A DNA stretch of 64,000 nucleotides from Mycobacterium sp. DL (GTDB taxonomy: Bacteria; Actinomycetota; Actinomycetes; Mycobacteriales; Mycobacteriaceae), in the NCBI RefSeq assembly GCF_039729195.1, contig NZ_CP155796.1, positions 1,364,001 to 1,428,000 on the forward strand, written 5' to 3'. The notes under the pieces are model-generated. The model made no database searches and was not told where the DNA came from. It was given only the letters and a program-made list of their open reading frames with translations. Both the position numbers and the translations under genes were made by a program. Shown piece after piece: positions 9,355 to 17,500 of this stretch; positions within the stretch are counted from its first letter, which is position 1, and every line of letters starts with the position of its first letter.

Positions 9355-9675
9355 TCAGCGGACTTCTACGAAGTAGACCTTGCCGACTTCCTGCAGGACG
9401 CGATCGGTCTTGTTGCGGTTGTCACCTTGGCGCCCGGGCTTGTCGACATATTCGCGGATCGGGGGACCGGGCCGCACCGAGACCACGTTGGACTCCGCCA
9501 ACGGGGCGCTGCTCTGCTTCTTGACGATGACGCGGTGGCCCTGAGCCTCGAGTTGGCTGATGGTCTGGCTGGCATCTCCGCCACCGCTGGGTGCTGCGAG
9601 TGCGGGGGTGGCCAGTCCGAGCACAACGGTCGACAGTGCTGCTGCGGCGGTGGTGGCGATAGTGAATTTCTTCAT
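9355..9675 (-). CDS. Small secreted protein, paralogue 3 of 3
   Basis: A 106-residue exported protein: signal peptide (AAAALSTVVLGLATPALAAPS), QTISQLEAQGHRVIVKKQSS, PLAESNVVSVRPGPPIREYV, a slightly longer basic linker (DKPGRQGDNRNK) than the other two paralogues, and a KVYFVEVR end. It has no Cys. Function is unknown. It is the most diverged of the three in both the linker and the distal leader, where TGGCGG replaces TGGCAG. Confidence 0.8.
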   Translation of the reverse strand: MKKFTIATTAAAALSTVVLGLATPALAAPSGGGDASQTISQLEAQGHRVIVKKQSSAPLAESNVVSVRPGPPIREYVDKPGRQGDNRNKTDRVLQEVGKVYFVEVR

Positions 9676-9825
9676 GGTTCTGCTCTTCCCTGTGTCGGGT
9701 CGGAGCCGTGGAGCGAATCACGCGGTTCTGACGTTCCTGGCTGATCTTGTGGATCTGAAGGCCTAAACCAGCAGGTCAGGGGATAAATTCCGGTGGCGGG
9801 AATCTCGCGGCTGATGGCGGGAACC
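9676..9825 (-). promoter_or_regulatory. Conserved leader/promoter of secreted paralogue 3
   Basis: Third copy of the leader, with TGGCGG at 9794-9799 and 9815-9820 (again 21 bp apart), CTGACCTG, the GCTCCACGGCTCCGACCC block and AGGGAAGAGCAGAA. It begins directly after the stop of the SMP-30-like gene, so it marks the start of a new transcription unit on the same strand. Confidence 0.6.
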
Positions 9826-9839
9826 TGTCGCCGGCAAGC

Positions 9840-10841
9840 TCAGAGTGCGGTTGCCGCGAGGTCGACACAGCCGAGGTACGGAGCGGCGATGCTGCCCATC
9901 CACAACCGGCCTTCGCTCTCGGCCACGCTGGTCACCATGCTGAACGACGGGTGCGTGGTGCGTACGCCGGCGACCGTGTCACCGTGGTCAGGGTCGAACG
10001 CGACGATCCAGACGACCGCCTCCGGTTTCGGCTGCAGCGGTTTGGGCAGGTTCCACACCAGCTTGCGCAGCAACGGCGGACCGGCGGCGAGTCGGTCCGC
10101 CACCGGGTTGGCGGGGGTGACCATCGCACACCAGATACGCCCGTCGGCGCCGGTGGACAGGTTGTCGGGCATCGCGGGGAGGTTCACCGCCAGCGGTGTC
10201 ACCGATCCGGTGCGCGGCCCGGTCAGCCAGTACTTCGACAGCTGACGGCCTTGTGTCTCGGCGATCACCAGGGCCGAACCGTCTGCAGTCGGGGTGAGGC
10301 CGTTGGCGAAGTACAGTCCGTCGACGACGGTGGTGACCGTCCCGTCGGGATCGAGCCGATGGAGGTTGCCGCGCGGGCGGGCCTCCAGGATCGCGCCGAG
10401 GTAGTCACCGACTGTGAACGCTGTGGTGGACTCGGTGAAATAGATTGTGCCGTCGGCTGTTTCGGTGACATTGGAGCAGAACTTCAGCGAGCGCCCGGCT
10501 ATCGAGTCGATCAACGTCTCGAATCGGCCGGTGGTGGTGTCCATGGCGAGCAGCCCCTTGGGGCTGTCACACACCAGCAGTCGGCCGTCCCGGGCGAACG
10601 TCAAGCCCAGCGGCCGGCCCCCGGTGTTGCCGACGACCTCGGGTCGGCTGCCGTCGGGTTGCAACCGCACGATCCCGCCGTCGAGGGCGCCCGTCCACAA
10701 AGCTCCGTCGGCGTCGACGACCACATCTTCGGGTTCGCCGCCGGGAACCGGGACGAGCGTGATGTCGGCGGGCGGGAGGTCGGGCAGCGGGTCGACAGGC
10801 GGCGCCTGCCACCGCACGGGATCGATCGACGGTTTGGGCAC
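9840..10841 (-). CDS. SMP-30/gluconolactonase/LRE-like beta-propeller protein
   Basis: A 333-residue six-bladed beta-propeller of the SMP-30/strictosidine synthase-like superfamily. Blade signatures are visible: GEPEDVVVDADGALWTGALD, RPLGLTFARDGRLLVCDSPKG, TADGTIYFTESTT, FANGLTPTADGSALVIAETQG, and PDNLSTGADGRIWCAMV. Such proteins are lactonases or esterases, with metal held at the centre of the propeller. The GTG at 10841 is preferred; longer starts would translate the family A palindrome at 10853-10915. It lies downstream of the aminotransferase on the same strand. Whether it acts in that pathway is unknown. Confidence 0.8.
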   Translation of the reverse strand: MPKPSIDPVRWQAPPVDPLPDLPPADITLVPVPGGEPEDVVVDADGALWTGALDGGIVRLQPDGSRPEVVGNTGGRPLGLTFARDGRLLVCDSPKGLLAMDTTTGRFETLIDSIAGRSLKFCSNVTETADGTIYFTESTTAFTVGDYLGAILEARPRGNLHRLDPDGTVTTVVDGLYFANGLTPTADGSALVIAETQGRQLSKYWLTGPRTGSVTPLAVNLPAMPDNLSTGADGRIWCAMVTPANPVADRLAAGPPLLRKLVWNLPKPLQPKPEAVVWIVAFDPDHGDTVAGVRTTHPSFSMVTSVAESEGRLWMGSIAAPYLGCVDLAATAL

Positions 10842-10852
10842 GCCGCCAGTCT

Positions 10853-10915
10853 CGCCGAAACGGTATTCCACGCGGTGACTTCTCGTGATCTCGCGCGTGG
10901 AATACCGTTTCGGCG
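10853..10915. repeat. Family A palindrome, copy A1 (63 bp)
   Basis: Perfect 22-bp inverted arms (10853-10874 and 10894-10915), starting CGCCGAAACGGTATTCCACG, enclose a 19-nt loop. It lies between the aminotransferase stop and the SMP-30-like start. Related copies are at 25951, 38603, 56069, 59945 and 60537, with a lone arm at 61553. Confidence 0.85.
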
Positions 10916-10921
10916 GAGGGT

Positions 10922-12310
10922 TTACATCCGGCGGCTGGCTTCGGTCAGCACGCCGTGCAGGATGTCGTAGATCGCGTCGAACTCCTTCTGCCCGCTGATC
11001 AGCGGCGGGGCCAGCTGCACCACCGGGTCGCCGCGGTCGTCGGCGCGGCAGTACAGCCCCGCCTCGAAGAGCGCGGGTGTCAGGAAGCCGCGCAGCAGCC
11101 GCTCGCACTCGTCGTCGTCGAAGGTCTCCTTGGTGGCCTTGTCCTTGACGAGTTCGATGCCGTAGAAGAAGCCTTCGCCGCGGACGTCGCCGACGATCGG
11201 GATGTCGTAGAGCTTGTCCAGCGTCGCCTTGAACGCCGAGGCGTTCTGCTTGACGTGGTCGTTGATCCCTTCACGCTCGAAGATGTCGAGGTTGGCCAGC
11301 GCCACGGCCGCCGACACCGGGTGACCGCCGAAGGTGTAGCCGTGCCCGAAGACGGTCGAGCCGTCGTTGAACGGCTCGAACAACCGGTCGCTGGCGATCA
11401 TCGCGCCGATGGGCGAGTACCCGGACGTGAGACCCTTGGCGCAGGTGATGATGTCGGGAACATAGCCGAAGTCGTTGCAGGCGAACATCGATCCGATGCG
11501 ACCGTAGGCGCAGATCACCTCGTCGGAGACCAGCAGCACGTCGTACTCGTCGCAGATCTCGCGGACCCGCTCGAAGTATCCGGGCGGCGGCGGGAAGCAG
11601 CCTCCGGCGTTCTGCACCGGCTCCAGGAACACCGCCGCGACGGTGTCGGGGCCTTCGAACTCGATGGCCTCGGCGATCCGGTCAGCGCAGTACCGGCCGA
11701 ACGCCTTGGGGTCCGAGCTGAACTGCTCGGGGGCCCGGTAGAAGTTGGTGTTCGGGACGCGGAAACCGCCGGGGGTCGGCGGATCGAACGGCGCCTTGAA
11801 CGTCGGGATGCCGGTAATGGCCAGCGCACCCTGCGGCGTGCCGTGGTAGGCGATGGACCTCGAGATCACCTTGTACTTGCCGGGCCTGCCGGTCAGCTTG
11901 AAGTACTGCTTGGCCAGCTTCCAGGCGCTCTCGACGGCCTCGCCGCCACCCGTGGTGAAGAAGACGCGGTTCAGATCGCCGGGCGCGTAGCCGGCGAGCC
12001 GCTCGGCGAGCTCGATGGCGGGCGGAGTGGCGAAGGACCACAGCGGGAAGAAGGCCAGCGACTCGGCCTGCTTGGCGGCGGCTTCGGCCAGCTCGGCGCG
12101 GCCGTGGCCAACCTGGACGACGAACAGCCCGGAAAGGCCGTCGATGTATTTGTTGCCGTTGCTGTCCCAGATGTGGACACCCTCGCCGCGGGTGATGATC
12201 GTCGGCGTGATGCCTTCGCCGTGGCGAGCGAAGTGACCCCACAGGTGGCGATTGGCCTTGGCTGCCAGATCGCTGGTGGTGGTCTGTTCGGTTTCGGAAA
12301 TGATAGTCAT
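10922..12310 (-). CDS. Class III PLP aminotransferase (putrescine/omega-amine type)
   Basis: A 462-residue fold-type I class III aminotransferase. The PLP Lys lies in TCAKGLTSGYSPIGA (about residue 290); upstream are the LVSDEVICAYGR metal-free Asp motif and the FTTGGGEAVESAWKLA phosphate-binding segment; AYHGTPQGALAITG is also typical. Context with a gamma-aminobutyraldehyde-type dehydrogenase, an Lrp regulator and an amino acid/polyamine permease suggests a putrescine or related diamine as substrate. The ATG at 12310 overlaps the lrp stop (ATGA), so the two genes are translationally coupled. Lysine 6-aminotransferase or beta-alanine transaminase are alternatives. Confidence 0.85.
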   Translation of the reverse strand: MTIISETEQTTTSDLAAKANRHLWGHFARHGEGITPTIITRGEGVHIWDSNGNKYIDGLSGLFVVQVGHGRAELAEAAAKQAESLAFFPLWSFATPPAIELAERLAGYAPGDLNRVFFTTGGGEAVESAWKLAKQYFKLTGRPGKYKVISRSIAYHGTPQGALAITGIPTFKAPFDPPTPGGFRVPNTNFYRAPEQFSSDPKAFGRYCADRIAEAIEFEGPDTVAAVFLEPVQNAGGCFPPPPGYFERVREICDEYDVLLVSDEVICAYGRIGSMFACNDFGYVPDIITCAKGLTSGYSPIGAMIASDRLFEPFNDGSTVFGHGYTFGGHPVSAAVALANLDIFEREGINDHVKQNASAFKATLDKLYDIPIVGDVRGEGFFYGIELVKDKATKETFDDDECERLLRGFLTPALFEAGLYCRADDRGDPVVQLAPPLISGQKEFDAIYDILHGVLTEASRRM

Positions 12311-12828
12311 CGTGTACCCCAATTGTATTGCTGTTTAACAAGTTTCAGATAGACAAGGGTTTCGGTGGATATCACTCCCGGCAGCGCGCGGATTTTGGTG
12401 TTGAGCAGTTCGAGCAGGCTGTCGTCGTCCTCGCAGACCACCTCGACGATGGCGTCGAACGAACCGGCGGTGAGCACCACGTAGTCGACGGACTCGATCG
12501 TGGCCAGTTTCTCGGCGATCTTGGTGGTGTCACCGGTGCACTTGATCCCGATCATGGCCTGGCGGGCGAAACCCAACTGCATCGGATCGGTGACCGCGAC
12601 GATCTGCATCACCCCGGCGTCCACCATCCGCTGGACCCGCTGGCGCACGGCGGCCTCGGACAGACCCACGGCCTTGCCGATGCCCGCGTACGAGCGTCGG
12701 CCGTCCTGCTGCAACTTCTCGATGATCGCTTTGGACAGGTCGTCGAGCTGAAATGCGGCCCCTGGACGAGACTGGTTCACACGGAACGAGACGGGGCCGA
12801 CGACACGCGGAACCCCGGGGTTGGCCAT
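12307..12828 (-). CDS. Lrp/AsnC family transcriptional regulator
   Basis: A 173-residue regulator. The N-terminal helix-turn-helix (LDDLSKAIIEKLQQDGRRSY then GIGKAVGLSEAAVRQRVQRM) covers about residues 27-70; the C-terminal AsnC/RAM ligand-binding domain (AMIGIKCTGD, VLTAGSFDAIVEVVCEDDD) covers about 90-165. The ATG at 12828 gives normal family length. It is divergent from the aldehyde dehydrogenase and overlaps the aminotransferase, so it most likely controls both in response to an amino acid or amine. The 122-bp divergent gap would hold its sites. Confidence 0.87.
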   Translation of the reverse strand: MANPGVPRVVGPVSFRVNQSRPGAAFQLDDLSKAIIEKLQQDGRRSYAGIGKAVGLSEAAVRQRVQRMVDAGVMQIVAVTDPMQLGFARQAMIGIKCTGDTTKIAEKLATIESVDYVVLTAGSFDAIVEVVCEDDDSLLELLNTKIRALPGVISTETLVYLKLVKQQYNWGTR

Positions 12829-12938
12829 GACACTGATTGTGCACGGAATCCGTCGCGCCAAGCAACCATGACCATGAAATCCCTTGTTTCGAGTGATTGG
12901 CGCAGCCGTAATGCGTAGCTTCAGGCCGGGCGTCGCGA

Positions 12939-12944
12939 TAGCGT
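12939..12944 (+). promoter_or_regulatory. -10 box giving a probable leaderless dehydrogenase mRNA
   Basis: TAGCGT matches the mycobacterial TANNNT -10 pattern and ends 6 nt before the ATG at 12951, which places the start point at or beside the start codon. Confidence 0.45.
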
Positions 12945-12950
12945 TGTGCC

Positions 12951-14426
12951 ATGACTGTGGCAAGCAGCTGGATCGATGGTGCGCCGGTGCTGACCGGCGG
13001 CGCGGAGCATGTGGTGGTCAATCCCGCGACGGGTGAGGCCGTCGCCGAGATGGCCCTGGCCCGACCGGAGGACGTCGACGCCGCCGTCGCGTCGGCGCGC
13101 ACCGCCCTGCGCGACTGGGCCGGTGCCACCCCGGCGGAGCGGTCGGCGGTGCTGGCCAAGTTGGCGAAGTTGGCCGACGAGGCCACCGACGTGCTGATCG
13201 CCGAGGAGGTCAGCCAGACGGGGAAGCCGGTGCGGCTGGCACGCGAGTTCGACGTCCCCGGCAGCGTCGACAACATCGACTTCTTCGCCGGCGCCGCCCG
13301 TCATCTCGAGGGCAAGGCCACCGCGGAGTACTCCGGCGACCACACGTCGTCGATCCGCCGTGAGGCTGTCGGCGTGGTCGCCACGATCACCCCGTGGAAC
13401 TACCCGCTGCAGATGGCGGTGTGGAAGGTGTTGCCCGCCCTGGCGGCGGGCTGCTCGGTGGTGATCAAGCCCGCCGAGATCACCCCGCTGACGACGCTGA
13501 CGCTGGCACGCCTGGCCAGTGAAGCTGGTCTGCCGGACGGGGTGTTCAACGTGCTCACCGGTGCCGGCGCCGACGTCGGGACCGCGCTGGCCGGCCACGC
13601 CGACGTCGACATGGTGACGTTCACCGGGTCCACGGCCGTCGGGCGCAAGGTGATGGCGGCCGCCGCGGTGCACGGGCATCGCACACAGCTCGAGCTCGGC
13701 GGCAAAGCGCCGTTCGTGGTGTTCGACGACGCCGACCTGGACGCGGCGATCCAGGGTGCGGTCGCGGGTTCGCTGATCAACACCGGGCAGGACTGCACCG
13801 CGGCCACCCGGGCCCTTGTCGCCCGCGATCTGTACGACGACTTCGTCGCGGGTGTCGCCGAGGTGATGGGCAAGGTCGTCGTCGGCGATCCGCACGACCC
13901 CGACACCGACCTGGGCCCGCTGATCACCACTGCCCATCGGGACAAGGTGGCCGGCATGGTGTCGCGGGCGTCGGGTCAGGGTGGACGCGTGGTGACCGGC
14001 GGGGTCGCGCCGGACTTGCCCGGCTCGTTCTACCGGCCCACGCTGATCGCCGACGTCTCCGAGAGCTCCGAGGTATACCGCGACGAGATCTTCGGCCCGG
14101 TGCTGACCGTGCGGTCGTTCACCGACGACGACGACGCGATCCGGCAGGCCAACGACACGGTGTACGGGCTGGCGGCCTCAGCCTGGACGCGTGATGTGTA
14201 CCGGGCGCAGCGGGCGTCGCGGGAGATCCACGCCGGCTGCGTGTGGATCAACGACCACATCCCGATCATCTCCGAGATGCCACACGGGGGCTTCGGCGCG
14301 TCGGGCTTCGGCAAGGACATGAGCCAGTACTCGCTCGAGGAGTACCTGTCGATCAAGCATGTGATGAGCGACATCACCGGCACGGTCGACAAGGCTTGGC
14401 ACCGAACGGTTTTCACCCAGCGCTGA
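12951..14426 (+). CDS. NAD-dependent aldehyde dehydrogenase, gamma-aminobutyraldehyde type
   Basis: A 491-residue ALDH superfamily enzyme. The general base Glu is in LELGGKAP (about residue 249) and the catalytic Cys in NTGQDCTAATR (about 281); TITPWNYPLQM, KPAEITPLT and FTGSTAVGRK are the usual cofactor motifs. GQDCTAATR resembles aminobutyraldehyde dehydrogenases (PuuC/Prr/YdcW group). With the adjacent aminotransferase it would complete putrescine to 4-aminobutanal to GABA. Divergent from lrp. Betaine aldehyde or succinate semialdehyde dehydrogenase are less likely alternatives. Confidence 0.87.
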   Translation: MTVASSWIDGAPVLTGGAEHVVVNPATGEAVAEMALARPEDVDAAVASARTALRDWAGATPAERSAVLAKLAKLADEATDVLIAEEVSQTGKPVRLAREFDVPGSVDNIDFFAGAARHLEGKATAEYSGDHTSSIRREAVGVVATITPWNYPLQMAVWKVLPALAAGCSVVIKPAEITPLTTLTLARLASEAGLPDGVFNVLTGAGADVGTALAGHADVDMVTFTGSTAVGRKVMAAAAVHGHRTQLELGGKAPFVVFDDADLDAAIQGAVAGSLINTGQDCTAATRALVARDLYDDFVAGVAEVMGKVVVGDPHDPDTDLGPLITTAHRDKVAGMVSRASGQGGRVVTGGVAPDLPGSFYRPTLIADVSESSEVYRDEIFGPVLTVRSFTDDDDAIRQANDTVYGLAASAWTRDVYRAQRASREIHAGCVWINDHIPIISEMPHGGFGASGFGKDMSQYSLEEYLSIKHVMSDITGTVDKAWHRTVFTQR

Positions 14427-14431
14427 CATGT

Positions 14432-14492
14432 CGTGAACGTGCAGACCCGGTAGTCGCACGTACTGGCGAGCTACCGGGAATGCACGTTCACG
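14432..14492. repeat. Intergenic palindrome D (61 bp)
   Basis: Two near-complementary 22-bp arms (14432-14453 and 14471-14492), beginning CGTGAACGTGCA and ending TGCACGTTCACG. It sits between the convergent aldehyde dehydrogenase and surface-protein genes, where it could act as a terminator. Size and arm length resemble families A and B, but the sequence differs; it is the only copy I find here. Confidence 0.65.
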
Positions 14493-14504
14493 GGTCTTCG
14501 GACG

Positions 14505-17500
14505 CTAGACGGTGACGGCCTCCTCGTCGGCGAGGATGGTGACGGGGACGTTGACGGCGACGTCGGTGGTGGCGCCGTTGCCGTCGTCGACGGTGATGGT
14601 GAAGGTGTCGAGCACTGTTTGGGGTGCGTTGGGGTTGTTCGGGGGTACCGGGCCGAACGGGATGCCGTCGCGCAGTGTGGTTCCTGGTTGGCTGGCGACG
14701 AGCAGGACTGGGTCGTAGGCTTGGTCGCGCATGTTGAACACTGCGAATCCGAGTGTGTAGTCGCCGGTCTGGGAGACCTGGTAGGTGGCGGTTTGCCAGC
14801 CGGTGGATCCGTAGCTGCCGGTGGAGTAGTCGCCGGTGCCGGTGTTGGTGAATCCCAGGATGGCGTAGTTCTCGGCGTAGTTGTTGACCAACACTGTTGG
14901 TGCTGGGCCGCTGCCCTGGTAGACCAGGGTGGTGATGGAGCCGTCGTTGTAGGGCTCGTAGTCGGTGCCGATGTAGTTCCACACCATGGTGTAGACGGTG
15001 TCGGCCTCCAGGGACACGGTGCGGGTCATCCAGGTTGCGTCGGTGGGTGTTTCGGCTGCGGTGGTGATGACGGCCTGTTGTTGCGCGAGGGTCAGTCCCA
15101 GTGCCGTGCCGGCTTCGGCGAAGGTCTGGGTGCTGTTGGGTGAGAGTGCGGCCGCCGAGCCGTTGGGGGTGTGTAGCCAGGTGTGGGCTGGTGTGGCGGT
15201 GTCGGGTCGGGGTGGCGCGTCGAATGACAGCGGGGTGGTGATGACGCTGACTCCGGTGCCGAGGTTGTCGGGCGCGGTGAGCACCGGACCTTGGTCGGTG
15301 TTCACGGTTCCGGTGGTCCATTCGTCCAGTGAGCCGGTCCAGAAGCCGGTGTTGGGGCTCACTGGGACGGGGTTGTTGGGGGTGTAGACGAAGCCACCGG
15401 TCTCTGCGTCGATCGTGACCGTGCCGTACTGGGTCTCGATCGGCGCTGCGCTGTAGGTCAGGGTGTCGCCGTCGACATCTGTAGCGACGGTCGAGCCCAG
15501 GATCACACCGCTGGTCGCGTTGGGTGTTCCGGTGATCACCTGCACCACCGGCGCATCGTTGGTCCCGACGATGGACACCATCACCGAACCCGTCGACGGC
15601 AGGACGCCATCGGTGATGGTGTAGGTGAAGAGATCGGTGAGGATGTCCCCTGCCGCCAGGCCCTGTACCTCTGCGTTGTCCGAACCGAGGGTGTAGGACA
15701 CCGACGATCCCGTGAAAGTGACTGTGCCGTAGGCGCCGTCGGTCACGGTGGTGATCGTCACCGGGTCACCGTCGACATCGCTGTCGTTGGCCAGCACCTC
15801 GTGGGTCAGGACGTCGGTGCTGTCCTCGGCGATGCTCCCGGCCGCGTCGTCGACGGCTACCGGCGCGTCGTTGACGTTGGTGATGACCACGGTGACCGTG
15901 GCACCGGCGTTCGACGTGCCGTCACTGATCGTGTAGGTGAAGCTGTCGGTGCCGTGGAAGTTCGCTGCCGGGGTGTAGGTGATGGTCCCATCGGCGGCGA
16001 GGCTGGTGCTCCCGTGAGAAGCCGTACCGACCGCGACGACGGACAGGGTGTCACCGCCCGCGTCGGAATCGTTGTCCAGCAACAGAACAGGTGCGATCGC
16101 TATTTCAGTGTCTTCCTCGGTCGTGACCTCGTCATCGGCTGCAACAGGCGGTGTGGTGGTCTCGGCGAGGATGGTGACGGGGACGTTGACGATGACGTCG
16201 GTGGTGGCGCCGTTGCCGTCGTCGACGGTGATGGTGAAGGTGTCGAGCACTGTTTGGGGTGCGTTGGGGTTGTTCGGTGGTACCGGGCCGAACGGGATGC
16301 CGTCGCGCAGTGTGGTTCCTGGTTGGCTGGCGACGAGCAGGACTGGGTCGTATGCTTGGTCGCGCATGTTGAACACTGCGAATCCGAGTGTGTAGTCGCC
16401 GGTCTGGGAGACCTGGTAGGTGGCGGTTTGCCAGCCGGTGGATCCGTAGCTGCCGGTGGAGTAGTCGCCGGTGCCGGTGTTGGTGAATCCCAGGATGGCG
16501 TAGTTCTCGGCGTAGTTGTTGACCAACACTGTTGGTGCTGGGCCGCTGCCCTGGTAGACCAGGGTGGTGATGGAGCCGTCGTTGTAGGGCTCGTAGTCGG
16601 TGCCGATGTAGTTCCACACCATGGTGTAGACGGTGTCGGCCTCCAGGGACACGGTGCGGGTCATCCAGGTTGCGTCGGTGGGTGTTTCGGCTGCGGTGGT
16701 GATGACGGCCTGTTGTTGCGCGAGGGTCAGTCCCAGTGCCGTGCCGGCTTCGGCGAAGGTCTGGGTGCTGTTGGGTGAGAGTGCGGCCGCCGAGCCGTTG
16801 GGGGTGTGTAGCCAGGTGTGGGCTGGTGTGCCGGTCTGGGGCCACTCGGGGGCGTTGAACGACAGCGGGGTGGTGATGACGCTGACTCCGGTGCCGAGGT
16901 TGTCCGGGGCGGTGACAGTCGGGCCCTGGTCGGTGTTCACGGTTCCGGTGGTCCATTCGTCCAGTGAGCCGGTCCAGAAGCCGGTGTTGGGGCTCACTGG
17001 GACGGGGTTGTTGGGGGTGTAGACGAAGCCACCGGTCTCTGCGTCGATCGTGACCGTGCCGTACTGGGTCTCGATCGGCGCTGCGCTGTAGGTCAGGGTG
17101 TCGCCGTCGACATCTGAAGCGACGGTCGAGCCCAGGATCACACCGGATATCGGGTTCGGTTGGCCCGCAACAGCTTGCGCTACGGGCGCATCGTTGACGC
17201 CCGTGATCGTGACGGTGACCGTCGCGGTGCGCTCAGATGTGGAGTCACTCACGGTGTAGGTGAAGGTGTCCGTGCCGAAGTGATCGACGTCGGGCGTGTA
17301 GGTGATGGTCCCGTCGCCGTTGACCATGGCGCTGCCATGTCCGGGTGTGCTCACGGCGACTACGTTCAGAGACGTGGTGTCGACGTCGTCGTCGTTGCCG
17401 ACGACGTTGATGATGACCGCGGTCTCCTCGGAGGTTGTCGCGGTGTCATCGATCGCGACAGGTGCGTCGTCGACGGGTGCCACGGTGACCGTCACCGTGG

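Noticed and set aside
10842..11108. Upstream extension of the SMP-30-like gene
   Set aside because: It would translate a family A palindrome and part of the aminotransferase gene in another frame.
12829..12963. Longer Lrp start at 12963
   Set aside because: The extra 45 residues lie in the divergent regulatory region and overlap the dehydrogenase start; normal Lrp length is reached from 12828.
14505..17147. Open frames on the opposite strand in the duplicated module
   Set aside because: They are shadow frames that repeat because the DNA is duplicated; no start signals or family features.
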